Shown here in pieces: positions 42,344 to 52,951 of a DNA stretch of 64,000 nt. Location of the stretch: assembly GCF_900114245.1 (NCBI RefSeq), contig NZ_FOSK01000006.1, positions 248,001-312,000 of the forward strand, read 5' to 3'. Source of the stretch: Pseudovibrio ascidiaceicola. Its GTDB lineage: Bacteria; Pseudomonadota; Alphaproteobacteria; Rhizobiales; Stappiaceae. Position 1 is the stretch's first letter, and each line of letters opens with the position of its first letter. The notes below the pieces were generated by a model, which saw only the letters and a program-made list of their open reading frames with translations, ran no database searches and was not told the origin of the DNA. The position numbers were made by a program, and so were the translations under genes.

Positions 42344-43652
42344 TCAAGTTGCTCTCTTTTCTTCCGAAGAGCTGAATGAGCTTTTCGGAGAGTATAAGTC
42401 TTTCCGCCGGATCGCCGTTGGTGTGTCCGGCGGTGCTGATTCTATGGCGCTGCTTTACCTCTTGAAGCAGTGGACGCAGGAATTGGGGTTTTCTGCGCCT
42501 GAACTTTACGCTCTCACCGTCAATCATGGTTTGCGTGCTGAGGCTGCCGGTGAAGCTTCTGGCGTCGCGCAGTATTGTACGCGTATTGAAGTGCCACATG
42601 AGACACTGCATTGGGTTGGTGAGAAGCCGTCTTCAAACATTCAATCAGAAGCGCGAGATGCACGTTATGCTCTTTTGCGGCAGGCTGCCGAAGATCACGG
42701 ATGTGAGGCGCTCTTTCTAGCACATCATCTGGAAGATCAGGCAGAAACGTTTTTGACGCGTCTGGCGCGGGGCAGTGGGGTTTATGGGCTTGCGTGCATT
42801 CGTAAGGACCGAGAGATAGACGGATTTCAGATCTGCCGTCCACTGCTCGAAACCAGCAAGGTTCGGCTTAAGTCGCTTTTGCATTCTGCCCAGGTGCCAT
42901 GGTTTGAAGATCCATCTAATGAAGATGAGCAGTTCACCCGTGTAAAATTTCGGCAAGCGCAGCAGGAGCTTGACGAACTTGGGCTGACTGCGGCGAAGCT
43001 TTCCGACACGGCGCGACGCATGTCCCGTGCTGCTGATGCAATTGATGTGTGGGTGGATGAAGTTGCTGAGAAGTCCTGTACGTTTCACAGTGCTGGGCCC
43101 GTCCGTTTTGACAGTTCGTGCCTAGAGTACATTCCCGATGAGATCGGCTTGAGGTTGGTTGGACGTCTTGTACGCTACATCTCCGGTGCTCCTTACATGC
43201 CGCGCCTTGCCAAGCTTGAAGGGCTTTACGAGACCTTGAAAGCAGAGGATGGAAGCCGAGCGGCCACTCTTGGCGGGGTTCGGTTTGCGCTGGCAAAACC
43301 GCATGACGAATCCATTTGGTTTTGCTTTCGAGAGGCCGGTAGAGCTGGCTTGCCAGAGATTGAGGTTAAGCCGGGAGATGAGGGAATATGGGATGATCGC
43401 TGGCGTTATAAAGCGGCGCATTCTGCGGAAAGTTTCAAAATCACTTATGTTCAAAAAGAGCTGTGTGGAGATTTTGAGCTAGAAATTCCCGCTAACTGGC
43501 TGAAAACAGCATTTCTGACAGCTCCGCTTATTGTTTTTGCTGGTGGGGTATCCTACATGCCTTGGAAGAAGATTGGTCGAACAACAGCTGATGCTGAGGT
43601 AAGATCGAGGACCTACGGAATTTCGATGGTCCCAGTGAGCAGAACATTTTGA
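42327..43652 (+). CDS. tilS: tRNA(Ile)-lysidine synthase TilS
   Basis: A 441-residue enzyme from a GTG at 42327 (overlap 17 bp with cpoB). PP-loop AVGVSGGADSMALL is at about 30-43 and HHLEDQAETFLTRLARGSG is the second signature. It adds lysine to C34 of tRNA-Ile(CAU). A longer frame from 42231 would add 32 residues inside cpoB and is not favoured. The C-terminal substrate-binding domain is present (about 300-441). Confidence 0.92.
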   Translation: MTTASNQVALFSSEELNELFGEYKSFRRIAVGVSGGADSMALLYLLKQWTQELGFSAPELYALTVNHGLRAEAAGEASGVAQYCTRIEVPHETLHWVGEKPSSNIQSEARDARYALLRQAAEDHGCEALFLAHHLEDQAETFLTRLARGSGVYGLACIRKDREIDGFQICRPLLETSKVRLKSLLHSAQVPWFEDPSNEDEQFTRVKFRQAQQELDELGLTAAKLSDTARRMSRAADAIDVWVDEVAEKSCTFHSAGPVRFDSSCLEYIPDEIGLRLVGRLVRYISGAPYMPRLAKLEGLYETLKAEDGSRAATLGGVRFALAKPHDESIWFCFREAGRAGLPEIEVKPGDEGIWDDRWRYKAAHSAESFKITYVQKELCGDFELEIPANWLKTAFLTAPLIVFAGGVSYMPWKKIGRTTADAEVRSRTYGISMVPVSRTF

Positions 43653-43922
43653 ATAAATCTTGGTTTTGCTGGCGTTCTGTTAAATCTATGCATTTATGCT
43701 TTAGAGGAATGCAACTTGAACGTCTGGGCTGGTAAAGTCGGAATTAACGGAGCATCAATCCTGAATTTTCAGGGGTAACCGGCAAAATTCCGTTGGCCTT
43801 AAGAAAACTGAGAAAGAATCTGTGTCATTCTCAGGAAAACGTAGAAAGCCCATTAGGGCTCGCTATGATCTTGACAGAGACACGTGCGAGGATCGCCGCC
43901 ACCTTGCGGTAAAGGGATCGAA

Positions 43923-45845
43923 ATGAACACCAATTTCCGGAATTTTGCCCTCTGGGTGATTATCGGTCTGTTGCTGATAGCGCTGTTCCAGCTCTTTCAG
44001 AATCCGACCTCACGAAGCAACACTAATGAAATTGCTTATTCTCAGTTTATCAATCAAGCTGAGCAGGGCGATATCCGTGAGGTCACGATTCAACAACAAC
44101 AGATTACCGGCAAATACAGCAATGGCGGTACTTTCCAGACCTATGCGCCTAGTGATGCCAAATATGTTGATGTGCTGCAAACCAAAGGCGTTTTGATTAA
44201 CGCAAAGCCACCTTCCGAGAGTTTCTCTCTCTTTGGAGCCTTGATTTCATGGCTACCAATGCTGTTGATCCTCGGTATCTGGATCTTTGTGATGCGTCAG
44301 ATGCAAGGTGGTGGTGGCAAAGCTATGGGCTTTGGTAAGTCTAAAGCGAAACTGCTGACCGAGTCTTCTGGCCGTGTGACGTTTGAAGACGTCGCAGGCA
44401 TTGATGAAGCGAAGGAAGATCTTCAGGAGATTGTTGAGTTCCTGCGTGACCCGCAGAAATTCCAGCGTCTTGGTGGTCGTATTCCTCGCGGCGTGCTGCT
44501 GGTTGGCCCTCCTGGTACTGGTAAAACCCTGACTGCACGAGCAGTGGCGGGTGAAGCAAACGTACCGTTCTTCACCATTTCCGGTTCTGACTTCGTTGAA
44601 ATGTTTGTTGGTGTTGGTGCTTCTCGTGTTCGTGACATGTTCGAACAGGCGAAGAAGAACTCTCCATGCATTATTTTCATCGATGAGATTGATGCTGTTG
44701 GTCGCCATCGTGGTGCTGGCCTTGGCGGCGGTAACGATGAACGCGAACAGACCCTCAACCAGCTCCTTGTTGAGATGGATGGTTTTGAGGCAAATGAAGG
44801 CGTGATCATCATCGCGGCGACCAACCGTCCTGACGTGCTTGATCCTGCGCTTCTGCGTCCGGGTCGTTTTGACCGTCAGATTGTTGTGCCAAATCCAGAC
44901 GTTACTGGCCGTGAAAAGATCCTCAAAGTTCACATGCGTAAAGTGCCTTTGGCTCCAGATGTAAACGTGCATACACTTGCTCGCGGAACGCCTGGTTTCT
45001 CTGGTGCTGACTTGATGAACCTTGTGAATGAGGCTGCGCTTCTTGCTGCGCGCCGCTCCAAGCGTCTGGTCACCATGGCTGAGTTTGAAGATGCTAAAGA
45101 CAAGGTGATGATGGGTGCGGAACGTCGTACGCTTGTCATGACAGAAGAAGAAAAGAAGCTGACTGCTTATCACGAAGCTGGACATGCACTGGTTGCGATG
45201 CACATGCCTGCATCTGATCCGGTTCACAAAGCAACTATTATTCCACGCGGTCGTGCGCTGGGTATGGTGATGCGGTTGCCAGAGAAAGATCAGGTTTCTC
45301 TGACCCGTGCGAAGTGTAAAGCTGACCTTGCTGTTGCCATGGGTGGCCGTGTTGCTGAAGAAATGATCTTCGGCTATGAGAAGGTTACTTCAGGTGCTTC
45401 CGGCGATATCCAGATGGCAACCAAGCTTGCGAAGGCTATGGCGACGCAGTTTGGTATGTCCGATAAGCTTGGCCCGTTGCTTTATGGCGAGAACCAGGAA
45501 GAGGTCTTCCTTGGTCACTCTGTAGCGAAAAACCAAAATGTTTCTGATGAAACTCAGAAAATGGTTGATGCTGAAGTAAAGAGCTTTGTTAATCAGGGTT
45601 ATGAGACTGCAAACAAGCTACTACGTGAACACGAAGATCAGCTTCACCTGATTGCTCAGGGCTTGCTGGAGTATGAAACTCTCTCCGGTGATGAAATCCG
45701 CAAGATGCTTGATGGTGAGCAGCCTGTGCGTGATACCGGTGATGATAGTCCATCGACTCCGCGCTCTACTGGCGTGCCTACTGCTGGCGGAAAGAAGCAC
45801 GGCGGTGAGGCTTCCGACGGGCTTAACCCACAGCCTCAGAGCTAA
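43923..45845 (+). CDS. ftsH: ATP-dependent zinc metalloprotease FtsH
   Basis: A 640-residue membrane protease. Two helices, about 7-25 and 103-122, flank a periplasmic domain; the AAA domain has Walker A GPPGTGKT (about 197-204) and Walker [13 protein letters not shown]; the zinc site HEAGH lies at about 419-423. FtsH degrades RpoH, LpxC-type and SecY-type substrates, so with rpoH in the same window its role in heat-shock control is worth noting. ATG 43923 has AAAGGGAT upstream. Terminator at 45879. Confidence 0.97.
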   Translation: MNTNFRNFALWVIIGLLLIALFQLFQNPTSRSNTNEIAYSQFINQAEQGDIREVTIQQQQITGKYSNGGTFQTYAPSDAKYVDVLQTKGVLINAKPPSESFSLFGALISWLPMLLILGIWIFVMRQMQGGGGKAMGFGKSKAKLLTESSGRVTFEDVAGIDEAKEDLQEIVEFLRDPQKFQRLGGRIPRGVLLVGPPGTGKTLTARAVAGEANVPFFTISGSDFVEMFVGVGASRVRDMFEQAKKNSPCIIFIDEIDAVGRHRGAGLGGGNDEREQTLNQLLVEMDGFEANEGVIIIAATNRPDVLDPALLRPGRFDRQIVVPNPDVTGREKILKVHMRKVPLAPDVNVHTLARGTPGFSGADLMNLVNEAALLAARRSKRLVTMAEFEDAKDKVMMGAERRTLVMTEEEKKLTAYHEAGHALVAMHMPASDPVHKATIIPRGRALGMVMRLPEKDQVSLTRAKCKADLAVAMGGRVAEEMIFGYEKVTSGASGDIQMATKLAKAMATQFGMSDKLGPLLYGENQEEVFLGHSVAKNQNVSDETQKMVDAEVKSFVNQGYETANKLLREHEDQLHLIAQGLLEYETLSGDEIRKMLDGEQPVRDTGDDSPSTPRSTGVPTAGGKKHGGEASDGLNPQPQS

Positions 45846-45878
45846 CAGCCAGTCTTCTTGATGGTGCTTTAAAGAATA

Positions 45879-45906
45879 AAATGCCCGGCTGTTCAGTCGG
45901 GCATTT
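45879..45906 (+). terminator. Terminator after ftsH
   Basis: AAATGCCCG (45879-45887) and CGGGCATTT (45898-45906). Confidence 0.75.
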
Positions 45907-46099
45907 GCTATTGAGGCTCAACTGTTTGGCTTTTGTATGGGTGAAAATTCGGCTTTGCTGCTGCGTCACATTGCGGGTGAACCGTAATAATTGGACACAT
46001 CATTTGACAGGACCAGGCAAGGGCAAGCGTGTATCACCATTTCAATTAGATTTATCGAGAGCGATACGCTCCGCATTTGAGAGTTCAGGGAAACATTAA

Positions 46100-47449
46100 A
46101 TGTCGCGAAAATACTTTGGCACCGACGGAATGCGCGGTACTGCAAACAAGTGGCCAATGACCGCGGAAGTTGCGCTGAAGGTTGGAATGGCTGCTGGTGT
46201 GGTGTTCCGCCGTGGTAAATACCGGCACCGCGTGGTCATCGGCAAAGATACGCGCCTTTCTGGTTACATGTTTGAAAACGCACTTGTTGCTGGTTTTACT
46301 GCGATGGGCATGGATGTTTTTGTGCTTGGCCCTATGCCAACCCCAGCTGTTGCGATGCTGACGCGTTCGTTGCGTGCGGACATTGGTGTGATGATCTCTG
46401 CCAGTCATAACCCGTTTGAAGACAACGGTATCAAGTTCTTTGGTCCTGATGGGTTCAAGCTGTCTGATGAGGTTGAACTTCAGATTGAACGCCTCATCGA
46501 TAGTGATATGAGCCAGAGTTTGCCGGCACCAGATACCCTCGGTCGTGCAACGCGCATTGATAGCATGAAAGATCGCTACATCGAGTTCGCCAAGCGCACT
46601 TTGCCACGTGACCTAAACTTAAATGGCATGCGCATTGTGATCGATTGTGCGAATGGTGCTGCCTATAAGGTTGCTCCAGAGATCCTTTGGGAGTTGGGTG
46701 CTGAAGTGTTCCCGTTGGGTGTTGATCCGGATGGATTCAACATCAACAAGGACTGTGGTTCCACTGCTCCTGAAGCGCTTGCGAAGAAAGTTCACGAAGT
46801 TCGGGCGGATATCGGGATAGCGCTGGATGGCGATGCAGACCGCGTGATCATCGTGGATGAGAACAGCAAGGTTGTTGATGGTGATCAGCTGATGGCAGTG
46901 ATTGCTGAATCCTGGAAAGCAGATGGGCGTCTTTCAGCGCCTGGTATTGTTGCGACTGTGATGTCGAACCTCGGTTTGGAGCGGTTCCTGAAAGGTCTTG
47001 GTCTTTCTCTTGAACGTACCAAAGTTGGAGATCGCTATGTTGTTGAGCGGATGCGTGAAGGTGGCTTCAATGTAGGCGGGGAACAGTCCGGCCATATTGT
47101 GATGTCTGATTTTGGTACAACTGGTGATGGCCTTGTAGCTGCGCTGCAGATTCTTGCTTGCGTGAAGAAGACGAAGAAGCCGGTTTCAGAGGTTTGTAAC
47201 CGATTCGTTCCAGTGCCTCAGATCCTTAAGAATGTGCGCTATGCGAGTGGTAAACCTCTCGAAGATAAGGCTGTTAAGGCGGTTATTAAGGCCGGAGAAG
47301 AGAAGCTTGGTAAACAGGGGCGCCTTGTTATCCGCGCTTCTGGAACCGAGCCACTTATTCGTGTGATGGGTGAGGCTGATGATGCAAACCTTCTCAACAA
47401 GGTGGTAGATAGCATCGTTGAGGCCGTTAAAAAGGCAGCGGCTAGCTAA
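46100..47449 (+). CDS. glmM: Phosphoglucosamine mutase GlmM
   Basis: A 449-residue enzyme that isomerises glucosamine-6-phosphate to glucosamine-1-phosphate for peptidoglycan and [16 protein letters not shown] starts it; [12 protein letters not shown] carries the phospho-serine at about residue 102; LDGDADRVI the metal loop; [12 protein letters not shown] the phosphate loop. Confidence 0.97.
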   Translation: MSRKYFGTDGMRGTANKWPMTAEVALKVGMAAGVVFRRGKYRHRVVIGKDTRLSGYMFENALVAGFTAMGMDVFVLGPMPTPAVAMLTRSLRADIGVMISASHNPFEDNGIKFFGPDGFKLSDEVELQIERLIDSDMSQSLPAPDTLGRATRIDSMKDRYIEFAKRTLPRDLNLNGMRIVIDCANGAAYKVAPEILWELGAEVFPLGVDPDGFNINKDCGSTAPEALAKKVHEVRADIGIALDGDADRVIIVDENSKVVDGDQLMAVIAESWKADGRLSAPGIVATVMSNLGLERFLKGLGLSLERTKVGDRYVVERMREGGFNVGGEQSGHIVMSDFGTTGDGLVAALQILACVKKTKKPVSEVCNRFVPVPQILKNVRYASGKPLEDKAVKAVIKAGEEKLGKQGRLVIRASGTEPLIRVMGEADDANLLNKVVDSIVEAVKKAAAS

Positions 47450-47478
47450 CTGAAATTATTTAATTTATCGAGTTTTGA

Positions 47479-47510
47479 GAGCGGGCATTTCATGATGTCC
47501 GCTTTCTTTG
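47479..47510 (+). terminator. Terminator after glmM
   Basis: AGCGG (47480-47484) and CCGCT (47499-47503) with extra pairing GCA/TGT-type inside, followed by TTCTTTG. Weak to moderate. Confidence 0.55.
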
Positions 47511-47717
47511 TTCTGAAATCTGCGGTGCGCATAAGTAAATGCAAATTAACTATCTGATATTTGCTTGATTCGTGCTTGTTAGTTGTTTGTTAATAATAAA
47601 TATTAGGGTTAATAATACTGGTTAATTTATAGGTAATTCTTTCGCTGTAGAAAATGCTTAGGTTTTATTTAAGGGCAATCATCTCGCGTGACAGGTGCCG
47701 TTTGAGAGGACATAAGC

Positions 47718-48509
47718 ATGAAGTATTTTAGTAAGTTGCTGACATCGACTGCAGCTGCGCTGGTTTTGTCTGGTGTTGCTTATGCAGCAGATCTCCCAGC
47801 ACCTGTATTCGTAGAAGAGCCCGAGCTTCCACAAGTGCAAATCGGTGGTGGTTGGTATCTGCGTGGTGACATCGGCTACAAGGTCTATCAGAATCCCAAA
47901 GCGAAATTCTCTCATATCAAGTTCAATGATGAAGAATTGGAGCCAACCGGTGTTGTTGGTGTTGGTGTTGGTTATCGCGTGAATGACTTCATTCGCACAG
48001 ATGTGACACTGGACTACGAATGGGATGCTGACTTTACAGCAAAAGCTGAGTGTATTGGTACTTGTAGTACCTCCGGCACCTCAGATGAATTTGCGACACT
48101 GGATGTCTGGACTGTTCTTTGGAATGTCTATGCTGACCTAGGGTATTACAATGGCTTCACTCCCTATGTTGGAGCTGGTGTTGGTGCCTCTTACGTGAAT
48201 GCAAAGAGCGTCCGTGCAATCAATCCTGATGGTACCAGAGTCAAATATCCTAAAGGGCACTGGTGGAATTTCTCATGGGCTCTTATGGCAGGCACGTCCT
48301 ATGAGATCGATGATAACTGGAAGATTGATGCAGGCTACCGCTATCTGAACATTGGTGCCGTGAAGACCAAGTCATTTTCCAGTAATGGCAAGACCTCTGG
48401 CATTAAGTATGACAATCTCGCAGCGCATGAAGTGCGTGTTGGGTTGCGCTATGAGTTTGGTGGGTCTTCTAGCGGTGGATATGACCAGCCGATCGTTACA
48501 AAGTATTAG
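47718..48509 (+). CDS. Outer membrane protein, Omp25/porin-family barrel
   Basis: A 263-residue precursor with a signal peptide ending near AYA-ADLP at about residue 23. The mature sequence has strands of alternating polarity with GGGWYLRGDIGYKVY near the start and ends in VGLRYEFGG..., an eight- to ten-strand small barrel like Rhizobiales Omp25/Omp31. A Cys pair CIGTC in one loop is unusual. The upstream ~268 bp are AT-rich without a gene. Followed by a strong terminator. Confidence 0.82.
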   Translation: MKYFSKLLTSTAAALVLSGVAYAADLPAPVFVEEPELPQVQIGGGWYLRGDIGYKVYQNPKAKFSHIKFNDEELEPTGVVGVGVGYRVNDFIRTDVTLDYEWDADFTAKAECIGTCSTSGTSDEFATLDVWTVLWNVYADLGYYNGFTPYVGAGVGASYVNAKSVRAINPDGTRVKYPKGHWWNFSWALMAGTSYEIDDNWKIDAGYRYLNIGAVKTKSFSSNGKTSGIKYDNLAAHEVRVGLRYEFGGSSSGGYDQPIVTKY

Positions 48510-48556
48510 GTCGCAGGCTGGAGCGCCTCCAGTTTGAATGCTGACCAAAACACTCC

Positions 48557-48586
48557 AGAGCCTGTCCAGCGACAGGCTCTTTTTTT
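48557..48586 (+). terminator. Terminator after the barrel gene
   Basis: AGAGCCTGTC (48557-48566) and GACAGGCTCT (48571-48580), perfect 10-bp stem, tetraloop, eight T residues after. Confidence 0.9.
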
Positions 48587-48710
48587 GATTGAAATTGGAG
48601 AGTTCGTAGAATTGAAAGATTGGTTATCCACTGGGCGAATACACAAAATATATCTAATCGTACGCAGCGTTTAATTGATTGAATGTTGCTCTGCAAAAAA
48701 ACACTTGTTG

Positions 48711-48790
48711 ACGAGATAAGTCGTTTCGCATAGACCCGTCGGTGGGACACCCCTCCCCAACGAGGGGCACCTATCTGAAAGGGTAGTCAT
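48711..48790 (+). promoter_or_regulatory. serC leader motif
   Basis: Nested pairing in a leader right before serC: AGATA (48714-48718) with TATCT (48772-48776), GGTG (48741-48744) with CACC (48768-48771), and CCCCTC (48750-48755) with GAGGGG (48762-48767). Its position and general layout match the serC motif described in alphaproteobacteria (Rfam serC); what it senses, if anything, is unproven. Confidence 0.7.
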
Positions 48791-48791
48791 T

Positions 48792-49964
48792 ATGACGAAT
48801 ACGACAATGCCGGCCACAAAGCCGGTAAACCCGAACTTTTCTTCGGGTCCATGTGCCAAGCGTCCGGGCTGGACACCTGCAATCCTTGCAGACGCGCCCC
48901 TTGGCAGATCTCACCGTGCTAAGATTGGTAAGGCGAAGCTGAAAGAAGCTATCGAGTTGACTCGTGAAGTCCTCGAAGTGCCTGCTGATTACAAAATCGG
49001 AATTGTTCCTGCTTCTGATACTGGTGCTGTTGAAATGGCACTGTGGTCGCTGCTTGGTGCGCGCCCAGTAGACATGGTTGCCTGGGAAAGCTTTGGTTCC
49101 GGTTGGGTTTCCGATGTTATGAAGCAGCTCAAGCTTGCGGATGCACGCAAGATTGAAGCGAGCTATGGCGAACTGCCAGACCTCAACACCATTAATTTTG
49201 ACCACGATGTGGTCTTCACCTGGAACGGCACCACCTCTGGTGTGCGTGTGCCGAATGGTGATTTTATTCCTGCAGACCGTAAAGGCCTGACCATCTGCGA
49301 TGCGACTTCTGCTGCTTTTGCGCAGGAGCTGGAATTCGATAAGCTTGATGTTGTGACTTACTCTTGGCAGAAAGTGCTGGGTGGTGAAGCTGCTCACGGG
49401 ATTCTGATCTTGTCACCTCGTGCTGTTGAACGCCTTGAGAGCTATACGCCTGCATGGCCGATGCCGAAGATCTTCCGTCTGACTAAAGGCGGCAAGTTGA
49501 TCGATGGTGTTTTTGAAGGCGCAACCATCAACACGCCGAGCATGCTTTGCGTAGAAGATTATCTGGATGCTTTGGGTTGGGCCAAAGAACTGGGTGGTCT
49601 AAAAGCACTGATTGCTCGTGCTGATGCAAATACCGCTGCGATCACGACTTGGGCTGAGAAAACTGATTGGGTTGATTTCCTGGCAGTTGACCCGGCAACC
49701 CGTTCCAATACTTCTGTTTGTCTGAAGATTGTTGATCCGGAAATCACGAAGCTTGATGACAAAGCACAGGCTGCATTTGCCAAAGCGATTGTGAACCTGC
49801 TCGACAAAGAAGAAGTGGCATTCGACATTGGAGCATACCGTGATGCGCCGTCCGGTCTTCGGATCTGGTGTGGTGCGACGGTTGAAACTGCCAATGTAGA
49901 AGCGCTTATTCCTTGGTTGGATTATGCTTTTGCTGCTGAAAAAGCAAAGCTGGTTTCTGCTTAA
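48792..49964 (+). CDS. serC: Phosphoserine aminotransferase
   Basis: A 390-residue PLP enzyme, long alphaproteobacterial type. [13 protein letters not shown] near the N-terminus and [16 protein letters not shown] with the PLP lysine at about residue 196 are clear. It transfers an amino group to 3-phosphohydroxypyruvate, the product of SerA, encoded 129 bp downstream on the same strand. Confidence 0.95.
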   Translation: MTNTTMPATKPVNPNFSSGPCAKRPGWTPAILADAPLGRSHRAKIGKAKLKEAIELTREVLEVPADYKIGIVPASDTGAVEMALWSLLGARPVDMVAWESFGSGWVSDVMKQLKLADARKIEASYGELPDLNTINFDHDVVFTWNGTTSGVRVPNGDFIPADRKGLTICDATSAAFAQELEFDKLDVVTYSWQKVLGGEAAHGILILSPRAVERLESYTPAWPMPKIFRLTKGGKLIDGVFEGATINTPSMLCVEDYLDALGWAKELGGLKALIARADANTAAITTWAEKTDWVDFLAVDPATRSNTSVCLKIVDPEITKLDDKAQAAFAKAIVNLLDKEEVAFDIGAYRDAPSGLRIWCGATVETANVEALIPWLDYAFAAEKAKLVSA

Positions 49965-50093
49965 ATTCCCTATTTTTTGAACGAAAAAGTTCCGGTCGCC
50001 CAGTGTGACCGGTTAACCTGACGCAAGAAGTGTATCTGGCTCCCGCAACATATGAATGGGAGGATACCTTCGTTGACTTGAAAGGTTAGCCCG

Positions 50094-51692
50094 ATGGCTC
50101 CTAAAGTTCTTATTTCCGATAAACTCTCTGATAAAGCAGTTCAGATTTTCAAAGAACGCGGTTGCGATGTTGACTTCCTGCCAGATGTTGGCAAGGACAA
50201 AGAAAAACTCGCAGAAATCATTGGCAAGTATGATGGTTTGGCGATCCGTTCCGCGACTAAAGCAACTGAAAAAATCATCAAAGCAGCGACCAACCTGAAG
50301 GTGATTGGACGCGCTGGTATTGGTGTCGATAACGTTGATATTCCGGCAGCGACTGCCAAGGGTATCGTTGTTATGAACACCCCGTTTGGTAACGCGATTA
50401 CGACTGCTGAACATGCGATTGCAATGATGTTTGCGGTGACCCGTCAGATTCCGGCGGCGGATGTTTCCACGCAGGCTGGTAAGTGGGAAAAGTCCCGCTT
50501 TATGGGTAACGAAGTCACTTCCAAGACGCTGGGTCTTGTTGGTTGCGGCAATATCGGTTCCATTGTTGCGGATCGCGCTATCGGTTTGAAAATGAAGGTG
50601 ATTGCGTTCGATCCGTTCTTGTCTCATGAACGTGCTATTGACCTTGGTGTCGAGAAGGTTGAGCTGGAAGACCTCTTCAAGCGCGCTGACTTTATTACAC
50701 TGCATACTCCACTGACTGACCGTACCCGTAACATTATTGATGCGGATGCAATCGAGACCATGAAAGATGGTGTCTATCTCATCAACTGTGCCCGTGGTGG
50801 TCTGGTCGACGAAGATGCTCTTCGTGCTGCGTTGGATAGCGGCAAGGTTGCGGGTGCTGCGGTTGACGTGTTCACTGTAGAGCCAGCTAAAGAGAACGTT
50901 CTGTTTGGTGCTCCAAACCTCGTATGTACGCCTCACCTTGGTGCGTCTACTTCTGAAGCTCAGGAAAACGTTGCGCTGCAGGTTGCTGAGCAGATGTCTG
51001 ACTATTTGGTTAATGGCGCTGTTTCCAACGCTCTCAACATGCCATCCATTACTGCGGAAGAAGCGCCGCGCCTCGCTCCATTTGTGAAGCTGGCGGAGCA
51101 GCTTGGTTCCTTTGCTGGTCAGGCGACAGAGACAGGCATCAAAGCGGTTCGTATTGAATACGAAGGCGATGTTGCTGAGATGAACGTGAAGGCTCTGACC
51201 GCTGCAGCGCTCACCGGTGTTCTTCGTCCTCTGCTGCAGACCGTAAACATGGTGTCTGCTCCGGAAGTTGCGAAAGAGCGCGGTATCGTGATCGAAGACG
51301 TTCGCCGTGAGCAGCATGGTGCTTATGAAAACTATATCCGCCTGACTGTTATCACAGAGCGTCAGGAGCGTTCTGTTGCTGGTACAGTGTTTGGTGATCA
51401 GAAGCCGCGTATCATTCAGATCAAAGGCATTAACATGGAAGCAGAGCTTGGCGAGAACATGCTCTATGTGACCAACCAGGATAAGCCGGGCTTCATTGGT
51501 CAGCTGGGCTCCATTCTTGGTGATGCAAAGATCAACATTGCGACGTTTAACCTTGGTCGTAAGGTTGAAGGTGAAGAAGCGATCTGTCTTGTTGAGATTG
51601 ATGGCGAAATTGCTGAGACGACCGTGGATGAAATTGCTGCGATTGAGCAGGTGAACCAGGCGAAGCTGCTGCATTTCCCTCAACAGGGCTAA
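50094..51692 (+). CDS. serA: D-3-phosphoglycerate dehydrogenase
   Basis: A 532-residue enzyme of the long type with an extra ASB domain and a C-terminal ACT domain (about 455-528, GEEAICLVEIDGEI). NAD motif LVGCGNIGSIVADRAIG at about 144-160, and the catalytic Arg/Glu/His in CARGGLVDEDAL and CTPHLGASTSEA. It oxidises 3-phosphoglycerate, the start of serine synthesis, and may be serine-inhibited through the ACT domain. Terminator at 51717. Confidence 0.96.
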   Translation: MAPKVLISDKLSDKAVQIFKERGCDVDFLPDVGKDKEKLAEIIGKYDGLAIRSATKATEKIIKAATNLKVIGRAGIGVDNVDIPAATAKGIVVMNTPFGNAITTAEHAIAMMFAVTRQIPAADVSTQAGKWEKSRFMGNEVTSKTLGLVGCGNIGSIVADRAIGLKMKVIAFDPFLSHERAIDLGVEKVELEDLFKRADFITLHTPLTDRTRNIIDADAIETMKDGVYLINCARGGLVDEDALRAALDSGKVAGAAVDVFTVEPAKENVLFGAPNLVCTPHLGASTSEAQENVALQVAEQMSDYLVNGAVSNALNMPSITAEEAPRLAPFVKLAEQLGSFAGQATETGIKAVRIEYEGDVAEMNVKALTAAALTGVLRPLLQTVNMVSAPEVAKERGIVIEDVRREQHGAYENYIRLTVITERQERSVAGTVFGDQKPRIIQIKGINMEAELGENMLYVTNQDKPGFIGQLGSILGDAKINIATFNLGRKVEGEEAICLVEIDGEIAETTVDEIAAIEQVNQAKLLHFPQQG

Positions 51693-51716
51693 GCTATTTT
51701 ATAAGTATAGATGAGG

Positions 51717-51748
51717 AAAAGGCGGTCTTCGGACCGCCTTTTCTTTTT
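51717..51748 (+). terminator. Terminator of serC-serA
   Basis: AAAAGGCGGTC, UUCG loop, GACCGCCTTTT, then CTTTTT; perfect 11-bp stem. Confidence 0.95.
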
Positions 51749-51836
51749 CCGGTGGTCATGAGACTGGTGGAAATTGCTTATCTTTGAACTTGGCGCCATG
51801 ATGCAGGCTGGTTCCATTTCGAAGTAGAAAGCTATT

Positions 51837-52883
51837 ATGAATATTGATCTGCTGCGCCGTCTCTGTGAAACCCCTGGTGTTCCGGGGCATGAGCATCGAG
51901 TACGCGAGATAATTCTGAAAGAGATTGAAGGCCTGTTTGATGATGTTCAAACGGATGCAATGGGATCTCTTATCTGTCGCCGTGATGCACGCAAGGCGCC
52001 TGAAAATGGTGATAAACCAAAGAAGGTTATGCTGCTCTGTCATATGGATGAGATCGGCTTTCTTGTTTCTCATATCACCGATAAAGGCTTCGTCTACGTA
52101 CAGCCGGTTGGAGGTTTCGATGCACGCAATCTCTTTTCCCGCCGTGTGTTGGTGTCCACTGATGAAGGTGATCTGAAGGCTGTAATGAATCCGGCTGGGC
52201 GGCCAGTTCATATTGCTCCACCGGAAGAACGCAAAAAGATCCCTGAAGTTACTGAGTTCATTATTGATCTTGGCCTTGGTAAGAAGACCAAGGACGTGGT
52301 CAAAGTAGGTGACATGGTCACTCTTGATGAGCCGCTGATCGAGATGGGTGAAAAGGTTGTCTCCAAAGCGATGGATAACCGTGTAGCATGCTGGCTAGGT
52401 ATTGAAGCTATGCGCGCGCTCGGGGATGCGGATCATTCCTGTGAAATCTATGTTGCTTTTACCTGTCAGGAAGAGGTTGGGCTACGCGGAGCGAAGACTG
52501 CGGCCTATGCCATTAAACCAGATATCGGCCTTGGCGTTGATATTACGCTTGCTTGCGATACGCCTGGGGTGCCAGAGCAAGATCAAACGACTGAGCAAGG
52601 TAAAGGGTTTGGACTTCACGTGAAGGACGGCTGGTTCATTGCCGATCTGGAACTTGTGAAAGAAATTGAAAATCTGGCAATTGAAGAGGAGATTCCATAT
52701 CAGCGCACCATGCTGAAGGGGGGCGGACAGGATGGGGCCGCTGCTCAGCAAGCTGCTGCTGGTGCGAAGGCTGTTGGTATCATGGTTGGCACACGTTATG
52801 TGCACACAGTTACCGAGATGATTGATAAGAGTGATCTGCTTGCCGCACGCGATATTCTGGCCGCCTATCTGAAGCGTTGCTGA
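51837..52883 (+). CDS. M42-family metallopeptidase
   Basis: A 348-residue PDZ-less aminopeptidase of the tetrahedral M42 type (glutamyl/deblocking aminopeptidase or endoglucanase-like annotation). Metal ligands: LLCHMDEIGFLV (His at about 64), KAMDNRVACW (Asp), CQEEVGLRGAK (two Glu), CDTPG (Asp), and RYVHTVTEM (His). Shares a terminator with the convergent exporter gene. Confidence 0.9.
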   Translation: MNIDLLRRLCETPGVPGHEHRVREIILKEIEGLFDDVQTDAMGSLICRRDARKAPENGDKPKKVMLLCHMDEIGFLVSHITDKGFVYVQPVGGFDARNLFSRRVLVSTDEGDLKAVMNPAGRPVHIAPPEERKKIPEVTEFIIDLGLGKKTKDVVKVGDMVTLDEPLIEMGEKVVSKAMDNRVACWLGIEAMRALGDADHSCEIYVAFTCQEEVGLRGAKTAAYAIKPDIGLGVDITLACDTPGVPEQDQTTEQGKGFGLHVKDGWFIADLELVKEIENLAIEEEIPYQRTMLKGGGQDGAAAQQAAAGAKAVGIMVGTRYVHTVTEMIDKSDLLAARDILAAYLKRC

Positions 52884-52907
52884 TACTGCGAGCTGCAACT
52901 TGATTAG

Positions 52908-52946
52908 AAGCCTCCAGATCCTAACTGCGGTAGGGTCTGGAGGCTT
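52908..52946. terminator. Bidirectional terminator
   Basis: AAGCCTCCAGA (52908-52918) and TCTGGAGGCTT (52936-52946), perfect 11-bp stem with TTTTT on the right. Confidence 0.9.
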
Positions 52947-52951
52947 TTTTG

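Noticed and set aside
44253-45227. A 324-codon minus-strand frame opposite ftsH
   Set aside because: Shadow of a fully conserved AAA protease gene.
50013-51683. A 556-codon open frame on the minus strand opposite serA
   Set aside because: serA is a full-length, motif-complete gene; the antisense frame has no recognisable domain, an unnatural residue mix (Asn/Arg/Thr rich) and no ribosome-binding site.
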